64,000 nucleotides of DNA, taken from positions 95,660-159,659 of IMG/VR virus record IMGVR_UViG_3300030451_004287; one strand, written 5' to 3'. This DNA comes from a virus. The number at the start of each line of letters is the position of its first letter. The first letter of the stretch is position 1. The notes beneath the pieces were generated by a model. It was not told the DNA's origin. It did no database searches and saw nothing but the letters and a program-made list of their open reading frames with translations. The position numbers and the translations under genes were made by a program. This document shows positions 1 to 9,317 of the stretch, piece by piece.

Positions 1-1
1 T

Positions 2-316
2 ATTGGTGATCATGATTACTTAGATGATGATAGTAATCCAAAACTTAATGATCCAGATGATACGAAACTTATGGCAGAAAAAATTATTTACAGTGATGGT
101 AGAGAAGCTTTTTATGTTAAGGTCGGAACATACGGTAAATTGTTTAATCCTATAGGTATGTTTTCAGAAGGTCGTATTAAAAAGTACATGGCTAAGTTTG
201 GTAAAAAAGAATGGACACTTAAAAAAGTAAACCCAAAAGTATTCTCGTATTATGTATCATTTTTAAGAACAAAAAATTTAGCGTGGTTTAATAACGCAGA
301 AAGGGAAATGGAATGA
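2..316 (+). CDS. Hypothetical protein, 5'-truncated by window edge
   Basis: The reading frame is open from base 2 to the stop at 314-316. The first ATG (71) gives 81 residues, but the open frame upstream encodes an acidic stretch rich in D and N (for example DYLDDDSN), so the gene most likely begins outside the window. The visible part is basic and aromatic, with no motif I recognise. Its stop overlaps the start of the next gene by 4 bases, so it belongs to the same operon as the replication genes that follow. Function unknown. Confidence 0.75.
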   Translation: MGDHDYLDDDSNPKLNDPDDTKLMAEKIIYSDGREAFYVKVGTYGKLFNPIGMFSEGRIKKYMAKFGKKEWTLKKVNPKVFSYYVSFLRTKNLAWFNNAEREME

Positions 317-639
317 AAAAGCTATCTCGTGTCAAAGAATATGCAGCTAGATATTTATTTAGTGAAGTAAAGATGGATTGTAAAGCTATAGCTAAAGAGC
401 TGGGTGTAACCGAAGAAACCATAAGAAATACTTTAGAATTACCTAAAGAAGAGTCTCCATTAAAAACAGTGACATCTAAGACCTCAGATTTTATTAACGA
501 AACGTCTATGAAGGGTACTCAAAATGTTATGATTATGACAGAAGGAGCATCTCAAAGATTAGACGGTATTGCAGAACAACAACGATCACAAGGGCCAAAC
601 CCTAAATATACCAATGTCATCAGAAAAGCCCGCGAATAA
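313..639 (+). CDS. Small helix-turn-helix-like protein
   Basis: This 108-residue protein has an N-terminal segment (about residues 5-42) that reads as a helix-turn-helix: two short helices, then KAIAKELGVTEETIRNTL, typical of small phage DNA-binding proteins. The remainder is polar and probably disordered. It starts inside the stop of the upstream gene (ATGA overlap). DNA binding is inferred from the HTH pattern only. A regulator or a nucleic-acid-binding accessory protein is possible. Specific function unknown. Confidence 0.6.
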   Translation: MKKLSRVKEYAARYLFSEVKMDCKAIAKELGVTEETIRNTLELPKEESPLKTVTSKTSDFINETSMKGTQNVMIMTEGASQRLDGIAEQQRSQGPNPKYTNVIRKARE

Positions 640-1048
640 ATATCTCTCTAAATACTCGAACGGCAAAGAGGTGTCTGCTGCTCAATATATTACAGAGATA
701 ATATGTGAAAATAAAGCTCGTATTGAAAAAAAAGATTTACACTATAGGTTTTGGCAAAGTAAAGAATGGGCACAGTTTTATAGAAATCAAATATCATCTT
801 CACATAAATTACTAAAGAAGCATAGTGATAAGGCTATTATAGCAGCATTAAAAGATAATAAAGCTAGGCGAATATTTTCGTTAAGAGCGCCTTCATTAGT
901 AGCCTTAATTAAAAAACATGAAGCTATTATAGAATCGCAAAACACAGAATTAAAAATAAAAATAGACAGAAAGCAAGATTCAACTTATCAGAAGAATAAC
1001 AAGAAAGGTATACTCTCTAAATTAGAGGAATTAGATAATGAGCATTAA
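614..1048 (+). CDS. Hypothetical basic protein
   Basis: About 144 residues, basic, predicted mostly helical, with no domain I can name. The frame is open upstream to a TTG at 569, but I chose ATG 614, which lies just before the tract ANKYLSKYSNGK that looks like the true folded N terminus and shortens the overlap with the upstream gene. The end overlaps the recombinase gene by 11 bases. The position directly before a RecA-like gene suggests a replication or recombination accessory role, but nothing in the sequence proves it. Confidence 0.6.
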   Translation: MSSEKPANKYLSKYSNGKEVSAAQYITEIICENKARIEKKDLHYRFWQSKEWAQFYRNQISSSHKLLKKHSDKAIIAALKDNKARRIFSLRAPSLVALIKKHEAIIESQNTELKIKIDRKQDSTYQKNNKKGILSKLEELDNEH

Positions 1049-2051
1049 GGAAGAAGTTAATAAAAGTTTTGGTGATGATATTGTATTGTCAGCAAATTCG
1101 GTTCTAGATACAAAAGTAATAAACATTCCTATTAGTCCTTCTTTGGATATTATCTTAAACGGCGGAGTACCAGAAGGTAGTTTTGTTATCTTCACTGGAC
1201 AACCTAAGTGTGGTAAGACAACAACATCATTATATCTTGCTGGTAATGCTCAACAACCAGAGTATGGATACGGATCGTTTAAAGATGGTAGAGAGGTTTA
1301 CTATTTAAACATTGAAGGACGCTTAAAGAAAAGAGATTTAGAAGGTATCCCCCACATTAATAAAGATAAGTTTCACATCATTGGTTCTCAACAGGGTAAA
1401 ATTTTACATGCTGAAGAGTACTTACAAATTGCTGAAAAAATTATTAATCAAGTTCCCGGATCTGTTGTTATTATTGATTCGTATTCAGCACTTTGCACAG
1501 AAGCAGAAATTACATCAGATATGGGTAAAATGCAAAGAGCAGACGGTGCAAAACTACTAGCTAAATTTTGCAGAAAAGTTGCTAATGTTATTCCTGTTAA
1601 TAAGAATATAGTGATTGGTATTACTCATCTTATGGGTAATCCTACAGGGTACGGTGCTGAATTTAAAGAAAAGTCTGGACAGGCGGTAGCTTATCAAACA
1701 GATATTAAATTACGAGCAAAAAGATTTAGTCCTTGGAAGGTAGGTAAGGAAGATACTCAAATAGGACAAGAAGTAGAATGGCAAGTAGTAACATCGGCAC
1801 TTGGTTCTCCCGGTGGAAACATTGTTAGCCATCTAAGATATGGCGAAGGTATTGACAAGCATATGGAGTTATTTAGTCTTGCTGTAGATATTGGTTTAAT
1901 TAATAAAGGTGGAGCATGGTATACCTTTTCTTCTTTGCCAGATAGTCCAAAATTTCAAGGAGCAGAAAAAGCTAGAGACTTTTTAGTATCTAAGCCTGAA
2001 GTATATAAAGATTTATGGCATCAAATTAAAGATACAATGGGTCTTAAATGA
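1038..2051 (+). CDS. RecA/UvsX-like strand-exchange recombinase
   Basis: A 337-residue RecA-fold ATPase. Walker A is GQPKCGKT (residues 54-61), following the usual lead-in GGVPEGSFVIFTG; Walker B is VVIIDS (about 143-148). A later ITHLMGNP-type segment (about residues 197-205) matches the region before the DNA-binding loop L2 of phage recombinases. The length is close to that of RecA, shorter than T4 UvsX. It should form filaments on single-stranded DNA and drive recombination-dependent replication or repair. It overlaps the next gene (VSR-like nuclease) by 4 bases, which pairs strand exchange with a possible resolving or nicking enzyme. RecA versus UvsX/Sak4 assignment cannot be settled by eye. 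Confidence 0.85.
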   Translation: MSIKEEVNKSFGDDIVLSANSVLDTKVINIPISPSLDIILNGGVPEGSFVIFTGQPKCGKTTTSLYLAGNAQQPEYGYGSFKDGREVYYLNIEGRLKKRDLEGIPHINKDKFHIIGSQQGKILHAEEYLQIAEKIINQVPGSVVIIDSYSALCTEAEITSDMGKMQRADGAKLLAKFCRKVANVIPVNKNIVIGITHLMGNPTGYGAEFKEKSGQAVAYQTDIKLRAKRFSPWKVGKEDTQIGQEVEWQVVTSALGSPGGNIVSHLRYGEGIDKHMELFSLAVDIGLINKGGAWYTFSSLPDSPKFQGAEKARDFLVSKPEVYKDLWHQIKDTMGLK

Positions 2052-2455
2052 ATGTTAAGGACTTAGATGGAAACATTAGTAAGTGGCATTTAACAGGCTA
2101 TATAGCTAAAGGTGCTGTAACAAAAAAATCTAGCTTGCATCTTAAGGCTAGACAGCTTATTAAAGAATGTAATCCAACATTACAGATTTTAGAAGAAGTT
2201 CCAATTAATCCTAGAAGATCCGAAACATTATATTTAGACTTTTATTTACCTCTTACTAAAACTTGTATAGAAGTACACGGTGAACAACACTATAAATTTG
2301 TTCCTTTTTATCATACAACAAAATTAGGATTTTTTAAACATAAAAAAAGAGATCAGGATAAAAAAGATTGGTGTGAAACAAACGGAATAAAGATTGTAGA
2401 ATTGTCATATGCTGAATCACAAGAAGAATGGTTAAAGAAAATTAAAGATGAATAA
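2048..2455 (+). CDS. VSR/DUF559-like PD-(D/E)XK endonuclease
   Basis: A 135-residue protein whose second half has the pattern of VSR/DUF559-type nucleases: LDFYLP (about residues 59-64), then IEVHGEQHY (about 72-80), then a basic helix with RDQDKKDWCETNGIKIVEL. In that family the Asp of the DFYLP strand and the Glu/His that follow form the metal site. The position directly after the RecA-like gene makes a junction-resolving or repair nicking role reasonable, but that is inference. A second protein of the same fold is encoded at 16829-17629. Confidence 0.65.
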   Translation: MNVKDLDGNISKWHLTGYIAKGAVTKKSSLHLKARQLIKECNPTLQILEEVPINPRRSETLYLDFYLPLTKTCIEVHGEQHYKFVPFYHTTKLGFFKHKKRDQDKKDWCETNGIKIVELSYAESQEEWLKKIKDE

Positions 2456-2942
2456 TCAAACTGCTAAAGAAGAACTTGCACATTGGGATAAATTATTAGA
2501 CGAATATGAGTCTAGTATTGGCCTGCCTGTATATCAAGCAGATGGTTTACAAGAATCACAATTACAAAGCTATTTGCAAATGAGCAGAGATAAGCTAGAA
2601 AAGCTTGGACCTCAAGAGTGTGCTGAAGTAGCATACATTCTTGGTCAATTTTCATTTCACACACAAAGAACAGCTAACAGAGAAACAGCTAGACTTAATT
2701 GGGCAGATGAAACTATTAAGGAAGTTATTGCTGATGAAATCAATAATTATAAAGGATATGGATATATAGAAAAATCTATGCAGGCAATCAAGCATAATGA
2801 AAAAGCTAGTAAACTTAATAGAATTAAAAGATACGCTAAACAAAGAGTAGATAGACTTTGCTATCTGTCTAACAGTATCAAAAATTTATCAGATATTTTA
2901 CTTTCAATTCAAAGGGCGAAAATGGTGAAGCAAAATGGATGA
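2448..2942 (+). CDS. Hypothetical helical protein
   Basis: 164 residues, predicted almost wholly alpha-helical, charged, with no cysteine motif or P-loop. It overlaps both neighbours by 8 bases and lies between the nuclease and a zinc-ribbon protein in the replication operon. The composition resembles small phage replication or recombination mediator proteins, but I cannot place it in a family. Confidence 0.7.
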   Translation: MNNQTAKEELAHWDKLLDEYESSIGLPVYQADGLQESQLQSYLQMSRDKLEKLGPQECAEVAYILGQFSFHTQRTANRETARLNWADETIKEVIADEINNYKGYGYIEKSMQAIKHNEKASKLNRIKRYAKQRVDRLCYLSNSIKNLSDILLSIQRAKMVKQNG

Positions 2943-3264
2943 TCTAAATAATCTGTCTAATGAGCAGTTGAGTTTAATGATTCAAATGCTGCAAAAAACT
3001 TTAGAAGATAGACAACCTAAAGAAACAGACAAAGACACTCGACCAAACAAATTTTTAGATATGCCAGAGTTTTCTATGCACAAGCAAGACTCTATTATAG
3101 ATAAACAACTTAATGTAAGACCACCAACACCTAGAACGAGACAGTTTAAACCTATAGCCGTTCAGTGTAGAGTCTGTGGCAAAAAAGAAACAATAAATCC
3201 AGCACTACTTTCGACAGAACCTAATAGATATAAGTGTAATTCGTGTTCATCAATTCCGGGATAA
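2935..3264 (+). CDS. Small zinc-ribbon protein
   Basis: 109 residues. The N terminus is a short acidic helix (NLSNEQLSLMIQMLQKTLED), the middle is proline-rich and probably disordered, and the C terminus holds a zinc ribbon: CRVC about 17 residues before CNSC. Such proteins often bind nucleic acid or act as adaptors. It is one base from the helicase start, so it is co-translated with replication genes. Function unknown beyond probable zinc binding. Confidence 0.65.
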   Translation: MDDLNNLSNEQLSLMIQMLQKTLEDRQPKETDKDTRPNKFLDMPEFSMHKQDSIIDKQLNVRPPTPRTRQFKPIAVQCRVCGKKETINPALLSTEPNRYKCNSCSSIPG

Positions 3265-3265
3265 T

Positions 3266-4726
3266 ATGAAACTTTCAGACAGTGCTGCCGAACGAGCAAT
3301 CTTGTCAGGTATCTTTAATTATGGTGAAGATGCGTACTTTGACATTTGTGATCTCATACAAGAACAATCTTTTACTATAGATAGTAATATCTATATTTAC
3401 AAATGTTTTAAGCACATTTTTACCAATCATCAAAATCCTAAAATAGATTTAGCCTTAATATTTTCAGCGGCAGAAGAACTTTCTCTTTCTAAAATACTAA
3501 CTAAGAAAGATGAAGTACAACACATTAATGCGATAATTAACTTTCCTGTAGATAAAGATAATCTACGAAAGTTTGCTGCAAAGATAAAGAAATTAGAAAT
3601 AGCTAGACTGTTGCAACAGCAGTTGGAAGAAGCTAAAAACAAAGTTGTTAAAATTAGTGGTAATGAATCTGTTGGTAATATTGTAGGTATTGCTGAAGAT
3701 ATTATATTTAATTTTACATCAATGTTGAATGATGGTGAGGATGCGCCTGCTACGCTAGGTTCAGAAATTGATTCTTATCTAGAAGATATTATTAATAATC
3801 CTATAGATCAAATTGGAATACCAACAGGGTTTCCAGTGTATGATAAAGCTATCGGTGGAGGATTAAGAAAGAATACCGTAAACGTAATTGCCGCTAGACC
3901 TAAAACTGGAAAAACTCTTTTATCTGATAACATGAGTTTTAATATTGCTAACAACTGTGAAGTTCCTGTATTAAATATGGATACAGAAATGACAAGAGAA
4001 GACCATATACACAGAACCTTGGCTATGATGACAGATGTAGAGATCAATGAAATCGAAACTGGTCAATTCGCTAAGTCTCCATCTAAAAAAGAAAAGGTTA
4101 CAAAAGCAGCTAATAAACTAAAAAGCCTTAAAATTTTCCATAAATCTATAGCGGGTAAACCATTTGAAGATCAATTATCATTAATTCGTAGATGGTTAAT
4201 AAAAGATGTTGGATTAAATGAAGACGGAACAGCTAAAGATTGCGTGATATTTTATGACTACCTAAAACTTATGGATAGTCAAGGTGTAAGTCAAGACATG
4301 AAAGAATATCAAGTTCTTGGTTTTATGATGACCCAATTACACAACTTTGCTACAAAATATAAAGTACCAATCGTAGCTTTTGTTCAGTTGAACAGAGATG
4401 GTATTACTAAAGAAAGCACAGATACCGCTAGTGGTTCTGATAGAATTATTTGGTTATGTAGTAATTTTACTATATTTAAAAGAAAGTCTGATGAAGAAAT
4501 TGCTGAAGACGGACCAAATGCTGGTAACAGAAAACTCTTACCTGTAATTAGTAGACATGGTGGAGGTTTAGATGATAATGATTACATTAACTGTCACATG
4601 GAAGGACAGTTTGCAAAAATTAAAGAAGGTAAAACTAGATTAGAACTAATGAATAATATTAACTCAGACTCTGACATACAGGAGTATATTGGTGAAAACG
4701 ATGACCAAGAAATCCCATTCAACTGA
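3266..4726 (+). CDS. dnaB: DnaB-type replicative DNA helicase
   Basis: 486 residues in the DnaB layout: an N-terminal helical domain (about 1-150, opening with SDSAAERAILSGIF), a linker, and a RecA-like motor domain. Walker A is ARPKTGKT (about 210-217) and the Walker B-like strand is VIFYDYLKLM (about 328-337). A glutamine/arginine-rich segment with FVQLNRDG follows, as in DnaB motif 4. It should form the hexamer that unwinds the fork. The next gene is the primase, overlapping by 26 bases, so helicase and primase are co-expressed. Confidence 0.9.
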   Translation: MKLSDSAAERAILSGIFNYGEDAYFDICDLIQEQSFTIDSNIYIYKCFKHIFTNHQNPKIDLALIFSAAEELSLSKILTKKDEVQHINAIINFPVDKDNLRKFAAKIKKLEIARLLQQQLEEAKNKVVKISGNESVGNIVGIAEDIIFNFTSMLNDGEDAPATLGSEIDSYLEDIINNPIDQIGIPTGFPVYDKAIGGGLRKNTVNVIAARPKTGKTLLSDNMSFNIANNCEVPVLNMDTEMTREDHIHRTLAMMTDVEINEIETGQFAKSPSKKEKVTKAANKLKSLKIFHKSIAGKPFEDQLSLIRRWLIKDVGLNEDGTAKDCVIFYDYLKLMDSQGVSQDMKEYQVLGFMMTQLHNFATKYKVPIVAFVQLNRDGITKESTDTASGSDRIIWLCSNFTIFKRKSDEEIAEDGPNAGNRKLLPVISRHGGGLDDNDYINCHMEGQFAKIKEGKTRLELMNNINSDSDIQEYIGENDDQEIPFN

Positions 4727-5849
4727 TCAAAACAAACTTAAAGTTTTGTGTGATCTAATGTGTGATAATATTTTTGACTTATTAGATTACTTTGATATTG
4801 ACTATAAAGAAAATGGCAAGATGATTAGCATGCCATGTCCTATTCATGATGGAGATAATAAATCTGCACTTAATATATATCATGAGGGTGACAGCTATAG
4901 AGGTAATTGGAAATGTAGAACTCATGGTTGCGAAGAATGTTTTAAAGGATCTATCATAGGTTTTGTTAGAGGTGTTTTATCTAACAGAAAAAAGAACTGG
5001 ATAAAAAATGGAGATGATGTTGTATCATTTAAAGAAGCTTTAGATTTTTGCACCAAGTTTGTAAATAAAGATCTTGGTGATATCAAAATTTGTGAAGACA
5101 CTAAAAATAAAAAGAATTTTACTAATGTTATTAATAATATATCATCAGATAAACAAAACAATGTACCCACAATTAGTAGAAATAGTATTAGGTCATTACT
5201 AGAAATACCATCACAGTATTATATTAATAGGGGATATTCGACAGATATTTTAAATAAATACGATGTAGGTCTATGTAGTAGACCAAATAAAGAAATGTCG
5301 GGCAGGGTGGTAGTACCTATATACGATGCTAATTATAAAAGTATGATTGGATGTTCAGGTAGAAGTATTTATGATAAATGTAATAAATGCGGAGGGTTTC
5401 ACAATCCAGCAGATGCTTGTCCATCTTCTGAAAATTTGTGGAAATATTCTAAATGGAAACATAATTCTGGATTTAAAGCACAGGATCACCTGTATAACTT
5501 TTGGTTTGCTAAAGAGCATATGGCAAAATCGTCTTTTGCTATAATCTTAGAGAGTCCGGGTAATGTATGGAAGTTAGAAGAAAACGGTATACATAATAGT
5601 GTTGCTATTTTTGGAACAAATTTAAGCGCAAAACAAAAATTGTTATTAGATAGTTCTGGAGCTATGAGTCTTATTGTTATGATGGATAATGATGAAGCTG
5701 GTCATAAAGCAGCACAGGCTATTATAGAAAAATGTAATAGAACATATAATACATATTCTTTAACAGTTGAAAAAAATGATATTGGTGAAATGTCAAAAGA
5801 TGAAATACAAAATCAAATTGTTAATAAAATTAAGGAATTACCATTATGA
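4701..5849 (+). CDS. dnaG: DnaG-type DNA primase
   Basis: About 382 residues. A CHC2-type zinc finger lies near the N terminus (CPIH at about 46-49, CRTH at about 72-75, two more cysteines at 77 and 80). A TOPRIM fold follows in the C-terminal third: ILESPG and the acidic MMDNDEAG motif. There is an extra cysteine cluster (CNKCGGFH then C) in the middle, not part of the CHC2 finger. It lacks the long DnaB-binding C-terminal domain of cellular DnaG. Start: the frame is open to TTG 4689 and GTG 4692, but ATG 4701 is the first normal start. Confidence 0.88.
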   Translation: MTKKSHSTDQNKLKVLCDLMCDNIFDLLDYFDIDYKENGKMISMPCPIHDGDNKSALNIYHEGDSYRGNWKCRTHGCEECFKGSIIGFVRGVLSNRKKNWIKNGDDVVSFKEALDFCTKFVNKDLGDIKICEDTKNKKNFTNVINNISSDKQNNVPTISRNSIRSLLEIPSQYYINRGYSTDILNKYDVGLCSRPNKEMSGRVVVPIYDANYKSMIGCSGRSIYDKCNKCGGFHNPADACPSSENLWKYSKWKHNSGFKAQDHLYNFWFAKEHMAKSSFAIILESPGNVWKLEENGIHNSVAIFGTNLSAKQKLLLDSSGAMSLIVMMDNDEAGHKAAQAIIEKCNRTYNTYSLTVEKNDIGEMSKDEIQNQIVNKIKELPL

Positions 5850-6436
5850 TAATAGCATTTGCAGGAAGAAAGCAGTCTGGTAAAGATACATCAGCAGAGT
5901 TTGTGTGCAAATTGTTTGAAACTAGCTTACAAGGCTCGTGTCGTATTTATCACTTTGCTGATCCTCTCAAAAAAAATATATGCATGGATGTTTTAGGTTT
6001 AACATATCATCAATGTTATGGATCTGACGAATCTAAAAATGAATTAGTAGATTGTTGCTGGCCAGATACAAATGAAAAAATGACAGCAAGAGAAGTTATG
6101 CAATATGTTGGGACTGATATTTTCAGAAAAATGCAACACAATGTATGGGCTAGTGCTACTATTAATAAAATTAAGAACGATAATTTTGATCTATCACTAA
6201 TAGCAGATTGTCGTTTTCCAAACGAAGTTGAGGCTGTCAAACAAGCTGGAGGCTTAGTAATTAAATTAAATAGAAATAACTATCACTCTACACATTCTAG
6301 TGAGACAGCATTGGATTCCGCCAACTACGATCAGTCGTGTTTTGATTTGGTTGTTGATAATATAGATTTAACATTAACACAAAAAAATCAAGTCATTTAC
6401 GATTTTTTACAGAATAAGGGAATATTACCATCATAA
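5846..6436 (+). CDS. P-loop deoxynucleoside monophosphate kinase-like protein
   Basis: 196 residues with an N-terminal P-loop, GRKQSGKDT (about 7-15), directly after strand MIIAFA. The FADPLK segment and the later LIADCRFPNEVEAV are characteristic of phage dNMP kinases such as T4 gp1. The expected reaction is phosphorylation of deoxynucleoside monophosphates to diphosphates for phage DNA synthesis. It overlaps the primase stop by 4 bases. In T4 the enzyme also handles the modified base hm-dCMP; whether this one accepts a modified nucleotide cannot be seen. Confidence 0.75.
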   Translation: MIIAFAGRKQSGKDTSAEFVCKLFETSLQGSCRIYHFADPLKKNICMDVLGLTYHQCYGSDESKNELVDCCWPDTNEKMTAREVMQYVGTDIFRKMQHNVWASATINKIKNDNFDLSLIADCRFPNEVEAVKQAGGLVIKLNRNNYHSTHSSETALDSANYDQSCFDLVVDNIDLTLTQKNQVIYDFLQNKGILPS

Positions 6437-7461
6437 TTACATACTTTCGTAGCTCATCATATAATACGCATAATATGTGTGAGCAACAATACTTTTTTGA
6501 TTATGTCTTAGGCTATAAACAGCCATCAAACAAAAAAGCAGATAAAGGAACGATTGTTCACAAAGCTTTAGAAATTTTAGCTTTTATTAAGTATACTGAA
6601 CAACAAGATAAAAAAACGTTTATAGATGATATTATTGGTGAAGTTAATATCAATAATTATAATTTAGATAATATTATTAAACAGGTTTATGACTTTTATT
6701 CAAGTAATTTTACACATCATGAATGGAAACCAATAGATTTTAAAGATTGTTATAAATGGACATACAAAGCTATTAATTATGCTAATGGTATGTTTGATCC
6801 GAGAAATAGAAACATACTATATCCTGAACAAAGATTTGATATAACTATAGATAAACCTTGGGCAAAATATGATTATGGAGATTTAAAAGGTGAACTTGCT
6901 ATTAAAGGCACTATAGATTTAATCACTAGACCTAGCGAAGACACATTAGAAATTATTGATTGGAAAACTGGTCGTAGATTAGATTGGGCCACAGGACAAG
7001 AGAAAACACAGGAGAAATTAGAAAAAGATCCACAGCTTATGATCTATTTCTACGCAGCTAAAAAACTATATCCAGAAATTAAAAATTGTATAGTTACAAT
7101 ATTCTTTATTAATGATGGTGGTCCTTTTAGCGTAAGTTTTCATAATAATGATTTATTAGCCACAGAAGATTTATTAAGAGAAAAATTTAATAGAATAAAA
7201 CAATGTAAGTTACCTAGACTAAGCAAAAGTTGGAAATGCACTAAATTGTGTATGTACGGTAAAAAAACTTTTGAAGATACACATATACCAGTAATTACGG
7301 AATATAGAGATAATCAAATCTGTAATGTTGGAGAGTCAATGACTATGTGCGAACAAGTTAAACACGATATCCAACTAAAAGGCATGAAGGAAGTGGTTGA
7401 CGAATACACAGTTCCCGGTTATAATGTAGGACATTACAAAGCACCCGGAAGTACGGAATGA
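6430..7461 (+). CDS. Cas4/AddB-like PD-(D/E)XK nuclease, probable Fe-S protein, non-ATG start
   Basis: About 343 residues. The RecB-family nuclease core is clear: GTIVHKALE helix, GTIDLI strand, then LEIIDWKTGR carrying the D...DxK residues, and a following Q-type helix (DPQLMIYFYAAK). One cysteine sits in the N-terminal helix (MCEQQYFF) and three near the C terminus (KCTKLC, then MC), the spacing used by Cas4/AddB/Dna2 nucleases to hold a 4Fe-4S cluster. The first ATG is 6475, but the conserved N-terminal element TYFRSSSYNT is encoded upstream of it, where no ATG, GTG or TTG exists back to the stop at 6415-6417. A rare start (ATC 6430, ATA 6433 or ATT 6436) after the AAGGGA at 6416-6421 is likely; 6430 is my best guess. 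A role in processing DNA ends in replication or recombination is expected. Confidence 0.85.
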   Translation: MIITYFRSSSYNTHNMCEQQYFFDYVLGYKQPSNKKADKGTIVHKALEILAFIKYTEQQDKKTFIDDIIGEVNINNYNLDNIIKQVYDFYSSNFTHHEWKPIDFKDCYKWTYKAINYANGMFDPRNRNILYPEQRFDITIDKPWAKYDYGDLKGELAIKGTIDLITRPSEDTLEIIDWKTGRRLDWATGQEKTQEKLEKDPQLMIYFYAAKKLYPEIKNCIVTIFFINDGGPFSVSFHNNDLLATEDLLREKFNRIKQCKLPRLSKSWKCTKLCMYGKKTFEDTHIPVITEYRDNQICNVGESMTMCEQVKHDIQLKGMKEVVDEYTVPGYNVGHYKAPGSTE

Positions 7462-9314
7462 AGAAATATATACCTTTGCATGTGCATACGCACTACTCTT
7501 TGTTAGATGGTCTCAGTAAACCTATAGATATTGCTAATAGATGTGAAAAAATAGGCGTTCCTAGTTGCGCTATCACAGATCATGGCAATATATCTGGATG
7601 TATTCAGTTCTATTCGACAATGAAAAGTCGTGGAATCAAACCGATACTAGGTACAGAATTATATCTATGCGACCAATCACCAGAGGTCAAAGATAATTCT
7701 AATAAAAAACTTTCTCATATAGTTCTGCTTGCTAAAAATTTGCAAGGATGGAAAGATCTAATCAATATAGTCTCTGCTTCAAATAAACCAGAACACTATT
7801 ATTACAAACCTAGACTTGATCTTAATAGTTTATATGAATTAGTAAATGGAAATATTATATGTTTGTGTGGACATCCCGGATCTTACTTAGCTAATCAAAT
7901 TTATTCAGAGGGTAAGTTCGTAGACGATAAAACTATTGAGTCTAAAATAAAAGAATTACAAGATGTGTTTGGACAAGATAATACTTTTGTAGAAATACAA
8001 ACAATGGATCAAACAAATGAGTATCAACAAAACATAGGATTGAAATTAAGAGACTTTTGTAAATCTAGACACATTAAAACCGTAGCTAGTTTAGACGCTC
8101 ATTACTGCGAATCTGAGGATAGTGCTGATCAAAGAATTTTATTATGTAGTAATCTTAAACTAACACTACCCCAAGTAGCATCAAAAATAACTAATGACGA
8201 AGAGTTTGGATTAAGTAGTTTTTTTAAGTCTGATCAATATCATATTCTATCTCATGAAGAAATCAACGCTGTAAATACAGAGGAAGAAATAGAAAACACT
8301 AACGTTATAAACGAAATGTGTGAAGAATATGAAATACTTAACAAACCTATTTTACCTAACTTTAATTGTCCAGAAGGATTTGCACCAGATGAATATTTAA
8401 GACAATTATGTAGAGATGGCTGGAAAGATAAAATACAAGATAGTATACCAAAAGAAAATCATGGCGAATATGTAGATAGAGTAAAGTATGAACTAGATGT
8501 TTTACAGTCGGCTAACCTATCTAGTTATTTTTTAATTGTTCAAGATATTGTGAACTATCTTCATAAGAAAGATTGGTTACCGGGTCCGGGTAGAGGTAGT
8601 GCTGCTGGTTGTTTAGTATCATACTTAATCGGCATAACTTCAATCGACCCTATTAAATACAATCTAATTTTTGAAAGATTCTATAATGCAGGGCGAAATA
8701 CTAAGGATAGAATTTCTATGCCTGATATTGATGTAGACGTACCAATCAATCATAGAGAAGAAATTATTAATTATATTAAAGATACTTACGGATCTAACAA
8801 AGTATCTCAAATGATTACATATAATACACTAAAAGGTAGAGGCGCACTGAAAGAAGTATTGAGAGTATATGGTAATATATCTTTTGAAGAAATGAATCAG
8901 ATTACTAAATGCTTACCTGATGAAGCTAAGATCGCTGATGAACTTCAAGAAATGAAAGATGAAAATGGAGAAGCGTCAATTATCCAATGGGCATTGGAAA
9001 ATAATTCTAAAAAGTTAAAAGATTGGTGTTATCTTAAAGATGATAAATTAGAAGGGCCTCTTGCCAAACGTTTTGAACAAGCTATTAGATTAGAAGGAAC
9101 TAAATACAATCAATCTAAACATGCTGCTGGAATTGCTATATCTAGACATGATCTGTCAACAGTATGTCCTATGATTTATGATACTAAAACAAAACAAAAT
9201 ATTGCTGGATTAGAAATGAATGATTTGGAATCATTAGGCATTGTAAAATTTGATATTCTTGGTATTGCTTTACTAGATAAAATGATGCAAATTAAACAAT
9301 ATCTGAAAGGTTAA
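7458..9314 (+). CDS. dnaE: DNA polymerase III alpha subunit, N-terminal half (PHP + palm)
   Basis: 618 residues covering the first half of a family C polymerase. The PHP domain has HVHTHYSLLDG (residues 8-18), ITDHGN (39-44) and SLDAHYC (211-217). The palm has GPGRGSAAG (376-384), MPDIDVDVP (421-429) and GIVKFDILG (594-602), which supply all three catalytic aspartates of the DnaE active site. The protein then ends, 16 residues after that last motif, where an ordinary DnaE continues into the fingers. The other half is at 10203-11795. The start overlaps the nuclease stop (ATGA). No intein-like sequence is present at the end. The two halves presumably associate to form one enzyme. Confidence 0.93.
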   Translation: MKKYIPLHVHTHYSLLDGLSKPIDIANRCEKIGVPSCAITDHGNISGCIQFYSTMKSRGIKPILGTELYLCDQSPEVKDNSNKKLSHIVLLAKNLQGWKDLINIVSASNKPEHYYYKPRLDLNSLYELVNGNIICLCGHPGSYLANQIYSEGKFVDDKTIESKIKELQDVFGQDNTFVEIQTMDQTNEYQQNIGLKLRDFCKSRHIKTVASLDAHYCESEDSADQRILLCSNLKLTLPQVASKITNDEEFGLSSFFKSDQYHILSHEEINAVNTEEEIENTNVINEMCEEYEILNKPILPNFNCPEGFAPDEYLRQLCRDGWKDKIQDSIPKENHGEYVDRVKYELDVLQSANLSSYFLIVQDIVNYLHKKDWLPGPGRGSAAGCLVSYLIGITSIDPIKYNLIFERFYNAGRNTKDRISMPDIDVDVPINHREEIINYIKDTYGSNKVSQMITYNTLKGRGALKEVLRVYGNISFEEMNQITKCLPDEAKIADELQEMKDENGEASIIQWALENNSKKLKDWCYLKDDKLEGPLAKRFEQAIRLEGTKYNQSKHAAGIAISRHDLSTVCPMIYDTKTKQNIAGLEMNDLESLGIVKFDILGIALLDKMMQIKQYLKG

Positions 9315-9317
9315 ATT

